Assembly: GCA_024741835.1 (NCBI GenBank) | Contig: JAENRP010000183.1 | Location: 1-64,000, forward strand | Direction of reading: 5' to 3' | Origin: Diplocarpon mali | Taxonomy: Eukaryota > Ascomycota > Leotiomycetes > Helotiales > Drepanopezizaceae | Length of the DNA stretch: 64,000 nt | In this document: piece after piece, positions 36,101 to 48,400 of the stretch | Layout of the letters: each line of letters begins with the position of its first letter | Position numbering within the stretch: the stretch's first letter is position 1 | Notes under the pieces: model-generated | Database searches by the model: none | What the model saw: the letters and a program-made list of their open reading frames with translations, nothing else | What the model was told of the DNA's origin: nothing | Program-made: the position numbers and the translations under genes

Positions 36101-36383
36101 CAGCTAAGAATTCCTCTTTAAAGATTCTCTTTAGTCTTAATTCTTTAGTTAAGAAGTCGTTAAATTAGAGAATTCCAGGGGCCACTTAGGTTGAAAGGTT
36201 ATTAATAGCATTCGCGTAAGCTAAAAGGAGTTTTTATTACTTTATATCTCCTAAGGCTATATAAGTTGATTTAAAGCTCTTTAATAATATAATAGCTCTA
36301 CTATCTTAAGAGAAGTTTATAATTAGTATTTATTTATCCCCTATTGCAGTAGATAAAACCATTTATAAGTTCTTTAAAGGCAT
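33111..36383 (-). pseudogene. gypsy-3A X2 (unknown protein, paralogue of X1)
   Basis: ATG at 36381-36383 opens M-P-L-K-N-L. The frame can be followed for about 1090 codons with RIP-type stops to a TAA at 33111-33113. I recognise no family. Landmarks: P-I-A-K-A-I-Q-I-L-N near residue 158; G-N-R-I-R-N-R-R-F-I near 197; Q-Q-V-L-R-I-Y-Y-R near 685; N-A-L/T-L-I-N-K and K-F-G-K-E near 990; and a charged C-terminus. Palindrome-encoded peptides sit near residues 282 (35514), 745 (34128, T-R-S-P-G-P-R-V) and 1040 (33244, L-T-Y-K-P-S-L-Q-V), matching three of the four sites in X1. The length equals copy B exactly (3273 bp). No membrane or signal segment is evident. Confidence 0.72.
34128..34151. repeat. 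24 bp palindrome, best preserved gypsy-3A copy
   Basis: It reads GACTCGCGGGCCAGG then ACTGCGAGT, a near-perfect inverted repeat around a central A. Other gypsy-3A copies start at 14707, 15131, 15952, 17183, 17369, 33244, 35514, 36779, 38212, 40179, 40340, 42257 and 43266. The half-site consensus is ACTCGCAGGCC with RIP variants. Confidence 0.88.
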
Positions 36384-36690
36384 ATTACTTATAAAAGATA
36401 GGAAGTATAAATAAGAGAGTTTAATAGGGTATAAGAATTAAAAGGGTATATAAGTTGCAATAGGTTTACTATATATATATTAAGGAAATTGGACTTTTTA
36501 TTTATTATTTAAGGAAAGTAATAGGAATACTATAATTAAAGGCTAATATTAAAAATATAAAATAAGTCAAAGTAGATAAGAATTTAAGGTAATCTTAAAA
36601 GATCTATATCTTAAATAATAAAGTAGGCAACTTTGTTAAAAATGTAAAAATAAGGATTAAAGGAAGGTAAGATAATTGATAGGCTAGGAA
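36384..36690 (-). other. gypsy-3A pol-X2 intergenic region
   Basis: About 300 bp with no coding signal. On the element strand a TAATATATATATAG run at 36466-36482 lies about 85 bp before X2 and could be a TATA element. It is kept in gypsy-3B near 52888-52902. The evidence is weak because the whole region is TA-rich. Confidence 0.35.
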
Positions 36691-39600
36691 ATCGTTTAAT
36701 ATTCCTATTTGCGTTCTTTAGATATTTTAAGAATAATGACTTAAGGTTGCGATTAATTAGGTATTTTAATATTTTTTACTTATAGGATTAGCTTATAGGT
36801 TAAGTTAGAAAAATCTTAGTCTTCGTCTAAGGGTTCAAAATTGCTTATATTACTATCGGTTCTTATAAAAGATTCGGAAGTTGTATCAATTTCTAATTCG
36901 TCTTTTAAAGGGAATAAGGTCTAGTCGTATTAATAAAAGCACTTTAATCAGTTGGCTGCAAAGGTTCTTTTAATATCGATTCTATTAAGTTCCTAAAGAG
37001 AATAGTATCCCTTTTCTTTCTACTTAAATTTAACCTTAAATAAGCTAAGCTATTAATAGTCAAGTTTAGTATCTGCTAATATATTAATACTTCTTATAAT
37101 ATTATAAACTAGGATAAGATTATCTTTTTAAATAGGGTAAGTCTTAAGTACTTTAAAAGCAGCCTACGCTTCCTTAGCTTTTTCTTAATATTGTTTCTTT
37201 TACAAAATAATCTCTTTTATATTTATATCTTAGAGCTTAAGTTATTAGTATCTTATTATAAGTAAATCGGAATAGTTCTAAATTTGACTATAGTTGAATA
37301 ATCTTTAAATAGGCTATTAAGATTTAAAAGGGAGCTATGCCTCTTTATTATAGATAAGGAAGAATAGTATAACTCTAATTAGTTTATAGATTATCGTTTG
37401 ATAAGTAAAGAGTATTTTATAAAAGCGTTTTATCTAATCCTTAAATCCTTTGCAAGTAACTTTAGATAGACTATTAAAAATATTATAGTATCCTTATTTT
37501 ACTACTCTATTAGCTTTTGAGTTATATACTAAGATTTGAACCCGCTTAATGCTATATTTTCGCAAGAAAGCTTTAACTACTCCTTTGTTTTTAAGGCTTC
37601 TATTAATAGTTAGTCTTTTAAAAAGTCTATAGCAATAGACTACGTCTTCTTAAAGGAACTTTGCAATAGATTTAAAGTTAGCAGATCTTAAAGGTTATCC
37701 TTTAGGCTATCTTAATAGGTCTTCCTTTACTAGAATAAAATATATTATCCTATTCTTAGTAGTTAATACTTATATAATATTAAGGCTGACTTTATAAAAA
37801 AGGTCTAATATTTAGGTTAAGAATAGGAGATTCTCCTTATAATTAAGTTTTCATTTCTAATAAAGGATACAGCTTTTTATAAAAGCTTTATAATCCTTAA
37901 AAGAACCTTTTTAAAAGAATTTTCTTAAAAGCCGATAGTAAGTAGACTTAGCTCCTTAATAGCCTATCTCCTTATAAATATCTTAAATAGCCCTAGCTTA
38001 CAATTTATTATTATTTAAATAGAGTTATATAGGAAATAAGTTATTACTCCTTTTAAATAACTGCCTTCCTTATATTAGATAAATTAAAGCTTTAGCTTTA
38101 AACTTTTGAAAATCCTTAAAAGAAACTATCTTTAATCGTTTAAGTATAATTAAAAATTTTATAATTTCTTTAGAATCACTTAAGTAATTAGGTAATAAAA
38201 TCCTTTTATTTGACTCGCGGGCTAGGCTTGCAAGTTAGGTCCCTTTAAGGCAATATATTAATAGATAATTAACTTTATTCTTTACCTACTTATTAATATC
38301 TATTTCGTCTTCTTTAATCAAATTAAAGGGGTAGGGACGAATTCTTCTTAAAAGGCTATTAGCGGCGGTATTTTTTATTCTTAAAATGTATTTGACTTTA
38401 AAGTCCATTAGTCTTATCTAAGCGATCTATTTTATTAGTAAAGCTCTTAATAGGTCGCTTATAGCTCTATTCAATTATTCTACTAGCACTTTAGCATTAG
38501 TTTTAAGGATGAAGTAAATGCTATAAAGGTTGCTTCTTATCTTTTTCATTACCTTTAAAGCGCCTTTACATTCCTATTTAATAGTATTATACTTTATTTC
38601 TATTAGATTTTAAAGACTACTTTTAAAGTAAGCTAAATGTCTTTTCTATTAGCTATTAGCTTATTAAAAGATAGTACTTTATTTAATTAAGCTTGCGTTA
38701 ACTATTAGTATAATTAGCCTAGCGTCGGCTCTATAGTCTATTTTAATTAGATATAGCGCTTTAAGCAACGCTTACTTTAGTTATTTCATAGCCTTTATTT
38801 AAGGTTCCTCCTATTGAAACTTAGCCCCTTTCCGAAATAAGGTATAAATAGGTACTGCCTTTTTAGCGAAATCCTTAATTTAAATGCAATAGTATACTAT
38901 AAAACTAATAAACGCGCGAGCTTCTACTACGTTATTATACCTCTTCTATATATCAATTTTAAGTACTTTAGCCCTTTAAGGACTTCGGCCATTGGAATCA
39001 GTAATAAAACTAATAATTTCTATCGATAGAAGATAGTATTATAACTTTAGACTAACTATCGCTTTTGTCCTTTCGAATTATATAAGTACCTAGTTTAGGT
39101 TTTAAATATATTCTATTATAAATCATTATATACTAAAGAGAACTTCTTTATAGTTATAGAATAATCTGAATCCTTTTACTCTTATATTATTTATATAAGA
39201 AAGTATAATATTAGGTATATAATCTACTAGTATTTTATAGATTATTTAAATAAATTGAGCAATTGAATTTATAGCCCTTTAAGGTAATCTTATTATCTGA
39301 AGTAGCTTAAAAGGGATTTGAATTACTATTATATCTTTTAATTTAATATTAAGAATAAATTAGTTATATTTAAAGAAGAAGTTAATAAAAGAGCTATAGG
39401 TTAATCCTATAAATTTATTTAAGAACTTATCTATATTTAAAAGAATATTAGTATCCTTAATAGTTATTTGGTTTATCTCTATTACTACTATTATTAGTTT
39501 ATAAATTCCCTTTTCTTTCTTAATAACTAAGAACCATTTATTCTTATAAGGGCTATTATAGAATTTGAGAATGCCTTATTTTAGCTTATCCTTTAATATT

Positions 39601-42600
39601 TCGATTACCTTTTCTTAAAGAGCTTTATAAACTCTAAATGTTTTCTCTTATTAGGCTTTATAAGGTATTATCTTAATCTTAATATAAGGCGTAACCTCTT
39701 CTTAAAGCTAATTAAGTTCTATCTAATCAAAAGCTAAGGCGTCCTTTTGATTTATTAAGGTTTTATAAAGTAGTTCGCGTTTTTACTTTATTAGGTTATC
39801 TTTAATTTTTAATATATCGAAATGCTCTTTTATTAGCCGATATCTAATAGGTTTATTAGAAAATCTGCTTATAATAAATTTATCGAATTTGCCACTTAAT
39901 TTTAAAGGTCGAAGCTTCTTATCTTATTTAAACTAATCATCTAATCCTTTAGGCTTTAAGCTATTAGAGATTCCCTAATCTATTAATTATACTTTATCTA
40001 CTTTACTTTTATATATAATTCGAATATTAGCTAATACTATACTTTTCTACTTCTTTCCTTTTTTATTAAATCTTATAAAACGGTTTGAATTTTCTTTTTA
40101 AAAATAAATAAAAGATTTTCTAAATTGTTAATTTAAAGTATATAAATAGAAATATTATTAATAATTTTATTATTTTTCACTTGCGGGTCTGGCTTATAAG
40201 TGGTTTTTAGGTTTTTTAAAATAATTAGTAAATTATCGAAATTTGTAAAACGAACTCTCTTTTCTACCTTATTTTTCTTTTTTCTTAATTATTAAGCTAA
40301 TAAAACGCCGATTGTACTATTCTTTAAAATTCCAGATTTGACTCTTAAGCTAGGATTGCGAGTTAAATCGCTATTATTTAAAATCGGCAAACTTACCTTC
40401 CTTTTGCTATAACTCCTTATTAAGTGCCTTCTTTTACTAGCATTAAGCCTAGCCCTTATATTAGCTAATTATTTCTTAAAACCTTATTTTAAAATTCGGC
40501 TATATCTCTTATAATAACTATCTATCCTTTTAAAAATTGATCTATATTTTAAAAACTAGCTTTTATAAGACTATCTTTAAGATAGTTAAATATTAGCTAA
40601 GATTTTAAAATAAAAGGCATTTTTAAAAGAATATTATTTAAAGAATTCTTTATTATTAAAAAGTTAGTATAATTAACGATCCCTTTAACTTTAACCTTTA
40701 CGTTTTTTACCTATTTATTAAAATTGTATTTCAATCTAAAGATAGTCGAATATATAAGAAGTCGATCGCTAATAATTATTAATTAAGCTATTTCTACTAC
40801 TTTTCTAATTATTATATTAACTTTTGAATTATAATTAATCAAAGCCTTTGCTTTAACTAATTCTTCTATTAAATAAATAATAATAGGGCTTTTTATTACA
40901 ACTATTAAACAATTTCAATTAATATTCTAAGATATTAAGGCTATTGCTATAATATTATAATACCTTTAGGTTCCTTTGTCTTTTGCAATCTAAAGATATT
41001 TGATTAAGGCTAAGTGCTTTTTAAAGTTCTTTTATATTCTAATTTCCATTTCTTTATTATTATTCAAATCTTTAAAGGTAATTAAGATATGCTTTCTTAG
41101 CACTTTATTAAAGCGTTTAATTAAACTAAATAGGTCTTTAAATATAAGGTTAATTTATTAAGTTATAATATTCTTTATAGCTTTCTCTATTACAATTGAA
41201 CTAGCGTATTTATTAATGAATTTTTCCTATTTTAATATCTATCTCTTTCGCTTAAGGTCAGGGGTCTGCGTAATAACTTCAACTTCTTAATCTTTAAGCT
41301 TAAAGCTATCTTTATCTATTATATCTTTAATCAATTTATCTACTATATCGGCTTTATCCTTATCTACTATAGTTTTAGACTATTAGGTATCTTTTAATAT
41401 TTGGACTTTATATTAAGATTCTTAAGTTGCATATGCTGATTTCTGGACTTTAGCTAGTTTTATTAGTATTAGTAGAGTAGAAGATCTAAAAGGACACTAA
41501 GAATTCTAAGGGTTCTTAGATATAGAAGCAATATTAATATTAGTTGAAATATTATTATTAACTTATCTTAAGATAGAGATGCCTTTAACTTTTATAGCTA
41601 TTTAATTAGAAGCTAAGTCCTTAAGAACTCCTTTAAGTAGATTGCTAATTGGACTTATATATATATAAGTTAGAATTTTAGCATTTATATCTATAATATA
41701 CTATCGTTCGATTAAATTCTCATCCTATTTTATATTATATATTATTATTTAAATAGTCTATAATTATAAGTGATTCTAGTGCTTTTTAATAGGGATAGCT
41801 TTTAGCCTAGGATCTTTAATATAAAGTATCCTATACTTATTAATATATATAACCCTTATATTAATAAAATGTTAGAAAAGAGGATATTCATTATAATACT
41901 TATATAAAAGGCAATTGGGTTCCTTATTATTGCAAAAGTTGCAAGTTAGTCTTCTTCTATTACTATTTTCTTAATACCTTATAGTATTAATATTAGCAGA
42001 GTGCTAGTTAGGATTAATTTCTCCTTCTTTAATTAACTATTATATTCTTATATTAGCTGGTTATTCCGAATGATAAAAAGGAGGAGTCTAATAATAAGAA
42101 TTACTAGGTTAGCTTATAGTAGTTGAGTTTTGCCTATTATTAAACTAAGGAATATGCTATTTTTCTTATAAGAGATTATTAATCCTAGTTTCTAAGCTTT
42201 AGATTTAGAGTTTTATAAATTAGGTCTTAAGTTCCTTAATCCTAAGGTTGGATCTTACTCTTAAGTTAGGCCTGCGAGTGAAAGGTATGACTACTAAGTT
42301 CTTCTTTATCTCCTTTATAACTTCTAAAGCCTTTGAGTATTCTTAGACTAGGCTCTTAAGGTCTTTAGTATAAGAGGGAGTAAGGGCTTTTTCTTACTCT
42401 ATAGTATTAATAGTTCTCTTACTAAGATCTGATTTTAAAGTAAAGGCTAAGAATTCCTTAAATAAGGCAAAGGTTATAAGGTCTTGCTTATTAATCCTAA
42501 AATGCTTAATGATCTTATTTTAAAGGCTAGTAGGTAATCTAAGTAAGAAAAGGCGGCCTCTTTCAACTTCGCTAAGTATTTTCTAGCTGATTAAGGTATT

Positions 42601-43245
42601 TAATATATAAGTAAAAGTCCGATAGTAGTTCTTAAGTTCCTTAGGAGTCTAGGTGATTAGAACAAATTCCTTTAAGAAAGTTAGAGTATTGCAAATCTAC
42701 TATTTATCAAATTTATAGAATTTAGACTTAAGAGCTTTAATAAGGAGTTCTTATAAATTATATATTTTCTATTTAAGAAGGGATTTAATAATATCTTTAC
42801 TTATATAGTTATAGTAATAAGGGAGCTAAGAAATCATATCTGCTTATAAAATATTAAAATCGTAATAAGTTTCCTTATATTGCTTAAGGAAATTAGTAAT
42901 ATTAGCTCTTATAAAGTGAGAAGCACTAAGGGAACTAAGGAAAGGAAAGTGGCTAGTAATAGCCTTAAATGTGGCTATTATCGTTTTATACTAATTATCT
43001 AAGTTAATAGAATCTATAGAAGGCAAAAGGGAAGCTTTAATATTGCAAGATTAATTGCTAAAAGGAGTACTTCGAAATTCAAAAGGGCTTAAAGAACGCT
43101 TAGAATCCGAGTTAATCTTAAAGTGATTAAGATAAGTTTAAAAAGATTTAGATAAAGGGTTAGTGAAAAGTTTAAAATTGTTATTATTTTTAGTATTTTC
43201 TAATATTAATATTAAAAAAGTAGGTAGTAGTCTTAAGTTGTTTAA
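36691..43245 (-). pseudogene. gypsy-3A gag-pol
   Basis: The Gag core (F-I-G-A-N-I-T-N-F-L-K-Q-Y) is near 42900. A Cys-rich C-N-F-C-x6-C motif is at about 41919-41946. A protease-like A-L-I-(N for D)-x-x-S-K-V-N is near 40830-40860. Reverse transcriptase runs from about 39750, with K-G-I-L-K-F, N-K-W-F-L-V-I-K-K-E, and a region resembling the fungal G-V-K-G-P gypsy lineage. RNase H at 38990-38330 has N-A-S-L for D-A-S-L, K-R-E/Q-C-K-G-A and N-S-L-L-R-R. Integrase at 37760-37150 contains K-E-D-L, E/L-N-K-G-V-V-K-A-F and Y-N-S-K-A-N. No chromodomain was seen. Palindromes fall at the Gag start, Gag C-terminus, protease/reverse transcriptase linker (two), RNase H/integrase border and pol C-terminus. 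Confidence 0.88.
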
Positions 43246-43465
43246 GGACGTCTTTTTATCCTCTTACTTATAGGCTAGGCCTAGGAGTAAAATTTCGGAT
43301 TCTGCTAAAAGTTTAATCTACGTTTCTTAAGAGATTTTAAGTAGATGCTAAATAGCTAATAGGAGTATTATGATTAATCGCAATAAGATAAAGTTTACTT
43401 AATTAAGGACCAATTTCTAAGATAAGGTTTATATATAAGATTCTTCTTAGCCTTTAGGCTAATTC
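43246..43465 (-). other. gypsy-3A leader, part next to gag
   Basis: This is the left part of the leader, cut by copia-2b at the sequence GGCTAATTC. The leader continues at 61500. The palindrome copy at 43266-43289 lies at the edge of gag and is not clearly in the Gag frame. Confidence 0.65.
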
Positions 43466-43661
43466 TATCGTGCAGAATGGGCGGAGTCTCCACTTATTCT
43501 AGAGACCCTCCACGTGACTCTGCTAAGTCATAGACTCTCCCTTTTCTTCCGAAGTCTCCTTACTATATATATACTAGATAATAATATAATCAATTATCTT
43601 CTCCTACTTCTGCAAGCCTCTTAAGCGACCTAATAAAGGCCCTCTAGCTAACTGCACCATA
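43466..43661 (+). repeat. copia-2b 5' LTR
   Basis: 196 bp, TATCGTGCAG (RIP form of TGTCGTGCAG) to TGCACCATA. It retains CACGTGA at 43511-43517, which is degraded in both copia-2a LTRs. Confidence 0.93.
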
Positions 43662-44822
43662 GTTATAAGCCCTATAAGTACTTTAATATGCTTTCTCTTT
43701 GTATGCAACTAGCTAAAGGGCCCTTTAAGCTCTTAACCGACTCTTCGAATACTTATAATAACTTAAAGGACCTTTATTTTCAATTAACAAATCTCTATTT
43801 TCCGATCGAACCTTATTTGCAAACTCTAATTTTATATACCTAACCTTTTTCACTAGACTTTATTTAATATATCTAACTCTTTGAGCATCTCTAAGCCTTG
43901 CTTTAATACTTTTGCCTTTTAAGTAAAGTAGTTTAATAAATATATATTCTTTACTAAGCTTTATAATATCACTATTTTTGCCGATCTAAGACTCCTATTT
44001 AAGTCAATTATAAAGACTGAGCCTTAAGCTCCCTTTATATAGGAGCTTAAGGAATTAGAAACGGCTAACCTTTGCGTAGTATACGCAAGGTTGTATAAAG
44101 AGTATATAATGACTTTATCTAAATAGATTTACGCCCGCTTTCCCTTAAGAGATCTATTAAAAGCTCCTCCTTTATAGGCTTTTTATAAAGATATTAAGGA
44201 TAAATATAAAATCCTAATAAAGGAGCACCTTATGCATAAGGAGACTTAGAAGACCTAATGCAAATACTATAAGCTACTACTAAAATAGGTCTTTAAGACT
44301 ATTAATAGAACGCTTCTAGCTTCTGCGATAGCTTAAGTATAAATCTAAGCTAAGAAGCTCTCTTCTTTAATACTTAATAGAAATACTCCTATAAGTGGAA
44401 CTATTGCTAACAACTTATATGCTAATTTGGTAAATTAGCAACTCTTACTTTAAGGCCTAGTATCTATTTTAAAGTATGATATTGCGCCTTTTAATAAGGC
44501 TATTTAGTCTTAGATAAGGCTTTAGTACTGCGATATACTACGCTAAGGCAAGATTAAGAGAATTAACACTTAGTAGTAGATCTAGGAGTAGTAGGAGGCG
44601 TATTGCCTAATAGAATAATATAATCTCTTTAAGATTAAAGGGAGATTAAGAGTAATTGACTTTTTAGACTTAGTTATAGTAAAGATTAATCTAAGTTAGG
44701 TGACCTACTTAAAGGAGGAAATAATTACTAATAAGCAAATAGGAACCTTATATAAGTATAATCTAATATAGCTGAGCTACGCCTTGGCAGGTATTAAATC
44801 TAATAGGGCAATTGATAATAAA
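43662..44822 (+). pseudogene. copia-2b leader and truncated gag
   Basis: It is homologous to the inverted copia-2a segment 9700-8540. The Gag part from about 43900 shows L-R-L-L-F/L-K, E-L-K-E-L-E-T-A-N-L, K-D-I-K-D-K-Y-K-I-L, I-K-G-R-L and A-L-A-G-I-K-S-N-R-A-I-D-N. It stops at the deletion join before the knuckle. If this form was mobilised it needed proteins from a full-length relative. RIP-type stops are present. Confidence 0.8.
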
Positions 44823-44862
44823 GGTCCGCTGGCCTACTAGCAGCTATTACTTAGTATTATAT
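44823..44862 (+). other. copia-2b deletion join and fragment of 3' zone
   Basis: 40 bp matching copia-2a 3207-3166 inverted (TCCGCTGGCCTACTAGCAG). It follows gag directly and so marks the internal deletion. It ends at the gypsy-3B insertion, where the TSD ATAT occupies 44859-44862. Confidence 0.85.
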
Positions 44863-45108
44863 TATAAAACAGAGGGGGGACAACACAAGAATAGGCCTAA
44901 GGGAAGACCTAAAAACCAGAGGAGGAAGCACCATAAGCAGGCTCTCTTAGACAAGATATTAGGAATAAGTCCCAAGTATGGGGTATATTCAATACTTATA
45001 ACGACGCGCGCTGTCTCTATATATAGAAGATGGCCCTTTTATCCTCCTACTGTCCTACGCCGATTATATGATATATATTATAAAACCTATCTATCTTAGG
45101 TCTTTATA
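44863..45108 (-). repeat. gypsy-3B 3' LTR
   Basis: 246 bp, TATAAAAC to GGTCTTTATA. On the opposite strand it carries an open frame with K-N-R-P-K-G-R-P-K-N that is largely kept in all four gypsy-3 LTRs. Confidence 0.92.
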
Positions 45109-45447
45109 TATATCTTAAATAATAAAAGTAGTAGCCTCTACTACTATTAATAAAGAATATAAAATAATATAGGTTAAGGTAATAGTATATCAATCACTAG
45201 TAAACCCTAAGTGCGAGAAAACTAATATATTAAAAGGCCTAAATTAGGGCTATATTATTATTAAAGGTAAAAGGAAAAAAAAGAAGAGTTTTTNNNNNNN
45301 NNNNNNNNNNNNNNNNNNNNNNNNNNNNTTTTATATATGCACTTTTTACCTATAGGCTAGGCCCAGGAGTTAGAAAACGAAACTAGCAAAATAAACAAAT
45401 AAGCTATAAAGTCGTAAAAACAATTAAAAATAGTACTAACCTAGATA
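45109..45447 (-). other. gypsy-3B 3' non-coding zone with assembly gap
   Basis: It holds the hairpin equivalent at 45127-45150, an unresolved run of N at 45294-45321, and a palindrome copy at 45348-45371. In gypsy-3A the gap position corresponds to a T homopolymer of about 12, so the gap is probably a homopolymer or assembly artefact. Confidence 0.75.
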
Positions 45448-48400
45448 TCAATTTTCCTTAGTTCTCTTTAAAGGATAGGAAGAACTATTACCAGATAATA
45501 CTCTCTTTATAAAGCGCTTACTTTTTCTTAATAGTTTACTATTAGTATTAGAAGAGTCTGGTCTTGGTATTATAAGAGCTTTAGTATTTCGTAAAGATGC
45601 TAGTATAATTTAATAGCTTTTACTAATAAGGAGGGAGACTTGTATTATAGCATTATTATAATTATCTTCTTTATTATTATTATCATCCTTTGGAAAGTCA
45701 TCTGCTATTAAGGGAGACGCAGTAGGAGATTCTATAGCCACAACCTCCTTAGCCTTGGCTTTCTTTAGATTAAGTCGCAGGCTGGGCCTAGGAGTCGTAT
45801 TAAGGGTTTTTATATAAGGCTTTTTAATGCTATACTTCTTAAGAAGAATTATCTTATCAATCATATTATCAGCCTTAATATTATTATTAATGCCTTTCGT
45901 CTTAGCCTAGGATTTGTCCCTATACAGTTATAGCTTTAAGTATTAAATTAGTTTCTAAGTATAGGTAAAATTATTAAAAAGTTCTTACTTATACTTCTTC
46001 AAATAGGTTATTAGCTAACCTATATCTTTGGATAGCAACTCTTTCATTATTATTACCACTAATAGATCATTCTATAGTTGTCTCCTTATAAGTGCCTTTA
46101 ATAGTGGGCTACCTTTTATTATACTAAGTATTATACGAAACTTGGCTGACGATTCCCTAGTAATACTCTATCTTATAGTGCTCGGTTTCTTTATACAAAT
46201 GGACTTAATATAAAACTCATCTAGGTCGGCACCATTTTCAAGTGAGTTATTACTAATAACTTCTATATAGTTGTTACTAATAGTAAGGAACCTACCTTTT
46301 CCAGGCTCTTTTGCCAGACTTTAAGTTAACGAATGTTCCTTATCTTATAAATATAAAGAATAAGGTAGTCTTATTAGAGATATATTCCTTAAGTAGTATC
46401 CTAGTCTTAGTATTCAATTCTTTCTACTGTATTGCGTTTTATACTAGATTTAGTAAGACCTATTAAGTATTCTTTAAGCGCAAGAGGGTAAAAGCTAATA
46501 ATTTATAGGATTTTTCCTATATAGCAAATTCTTTAGTTGATTGTTTTACTATAGGTATTATATAGTAATCGATAGTCCTGCTATTAGGGGAGCTAACCCG
46601 CAAGCTGGGCCTAGGAGTTAGCCTTACGAATCTTATATTAGCGTTAATCTTAGTAGAAATAACTCTCGAATAGTAGTTAATACCTATAAACTATATAGCC
46701 TTAGGATACGCTACTAGCTTATGTAAAGAATTATAGTAAGTTAATAGAGCATTAAGATATAGCCTATAGTATATCCTTAAAGTCTGTTGTATTAAACTGT
46801 AAGTTATATTATAAAAGAAGGTAGAAGGAGGGGAAGGCTTCTTATTTAAGATTCGGAAATAGTGCTTATATATTTCCATTTCCTCTTATGCTAATGTTAA
46901 AAATGAATTCTTTCCTTAAGAACTATAACTATGCGTGCGAATTATACTTAAGAATGCGTAGCTAAATAATTTAAGTATATTTAAGAAACCCTTAGTATAA
47001 AGCGATATTAAAGTATCCTTAGTTAGTATCGTTTTATACTAGGCAAGAGTCTAAGCGATATTATAGAATAATTTCAAAGCCTTAAGTGCTACTCTAAACT
47101 TAAAGAAACCTAGCGATATATCTTTTTTAATCTAATTGGCTATTCTATTACTAATAGCTACTATCGCATGATTTCTAAGGTATAATAAGAATAATCTTAG
47201 ATTAGGAGCAATGTAAAATTTATAAAGGTTAGATGATACTTCTTTGTTAGTAATGCCTATTAATGCTAGTCCGTAGTATAGTGCATATTATCGTTTATAA
47301 AGGGCATAAAATTTCTTAAAATAGAAGTCTTTAAATATCCTTATTATAAATTTACTTAAGCGAGTTTTCATTTCTGGTATTACTATAACTTTAAATTTAT
47401 TATTATACTATAGTATCATCTTAACGTTAAGAGGGACTTAATAATATTCTATAGAGATTATTGTTATAGTATCTTTAGGCTTCTCCTTAAGCATATAGTA
47501 GTCGCCCTTTGATTTCTTATAGTCGATAAAGAACTATATAATATTATCTAAAGAGAATTCGTCTTATTATAGTTTTATAATCTATTTAACAGCTCTTGCT
47601 ATTACCTTTTATACTAATAAAATATCTCCTTGGTTTTCCTTTTTCAAACGCTTTATTATAGACTTATAGAATTTTAAAATAAACTTTTACAAATCTTTAA
47701 AAAAGGTCTATACGATATTAGATATATCCTTTTTAGTATTATTAAAAATTTTTAATATATTAGTAATAGGGCTATCTACTTTATCTGTCAGCTTATCTTC
47801 TGAGTCTATATTATTACATGTTCTGACCTATAGGCTAGGCCTACGACTCGATTTACTTGCTATTAGTATTTAAGGTATTCGGGGCATTTCTAGGGACGGT
47901 AATTCAAACTCGTCTAAGTTAGAAGATAAGTGGTTAGGCTAGTATTCTACTTAAGCTTTAAGTATTATAAGCACCTTATACTTAAGGACTTCTTTATCAT
48001 ATGCTTCTTCCACTCGTAGGCCGGGCCTATAAGTTAAGTTGGGCTCGTTTATTAATTCGGCTACTAATAGTAGTAGCTTTGCGGCGGCAGGGATAATAAA
48101 TTCCCATTTCTCTGTTTTATTATCAAAGTAGTTTATAGTATACTCGGCGAGATAAATCATCTTTTCTTTTATAATAAGTAGACTGTATTATAATTATTAT
48201 AAGCCGAGCGTGTCTAGAACTATTTGATTAAGGAGTGTAAAATTATTATACTAGGCGGGGCTATCTTTTATAATCTAAATAGTAGAGTATATAATAGTAC
48301 TTAAGAAACCTATAAATTTTCTACCTTGCGTACTATTTCCCTATAGCTTTTTTATACCCTCTTAAATAGTGAAATGATTTAATACCTATATGGCCTTTGC

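Noticed and set aside
14707..43289. Palindromes as a CRISPR array
   Set aside because: Copies are hundreds to thousands of bases apart, with no regular spacers and no cas genes, in a eukaryotic transposon block.
44812..45099. 95-codon frame taken as one gene
   Set aside because: Its start is copia-2b DNA and its body is the gypsy-3B LTR, so the whole is a chance chimera. Only the LTR part is discussed as a possible small frame.
45294..45321. N run as a real insertion or structural break
   Set aside because: Sequence on both sides matches gypsy-3A without a gap in homology, and it falls at a T homopolymer, so an assembly artefact is likelier.
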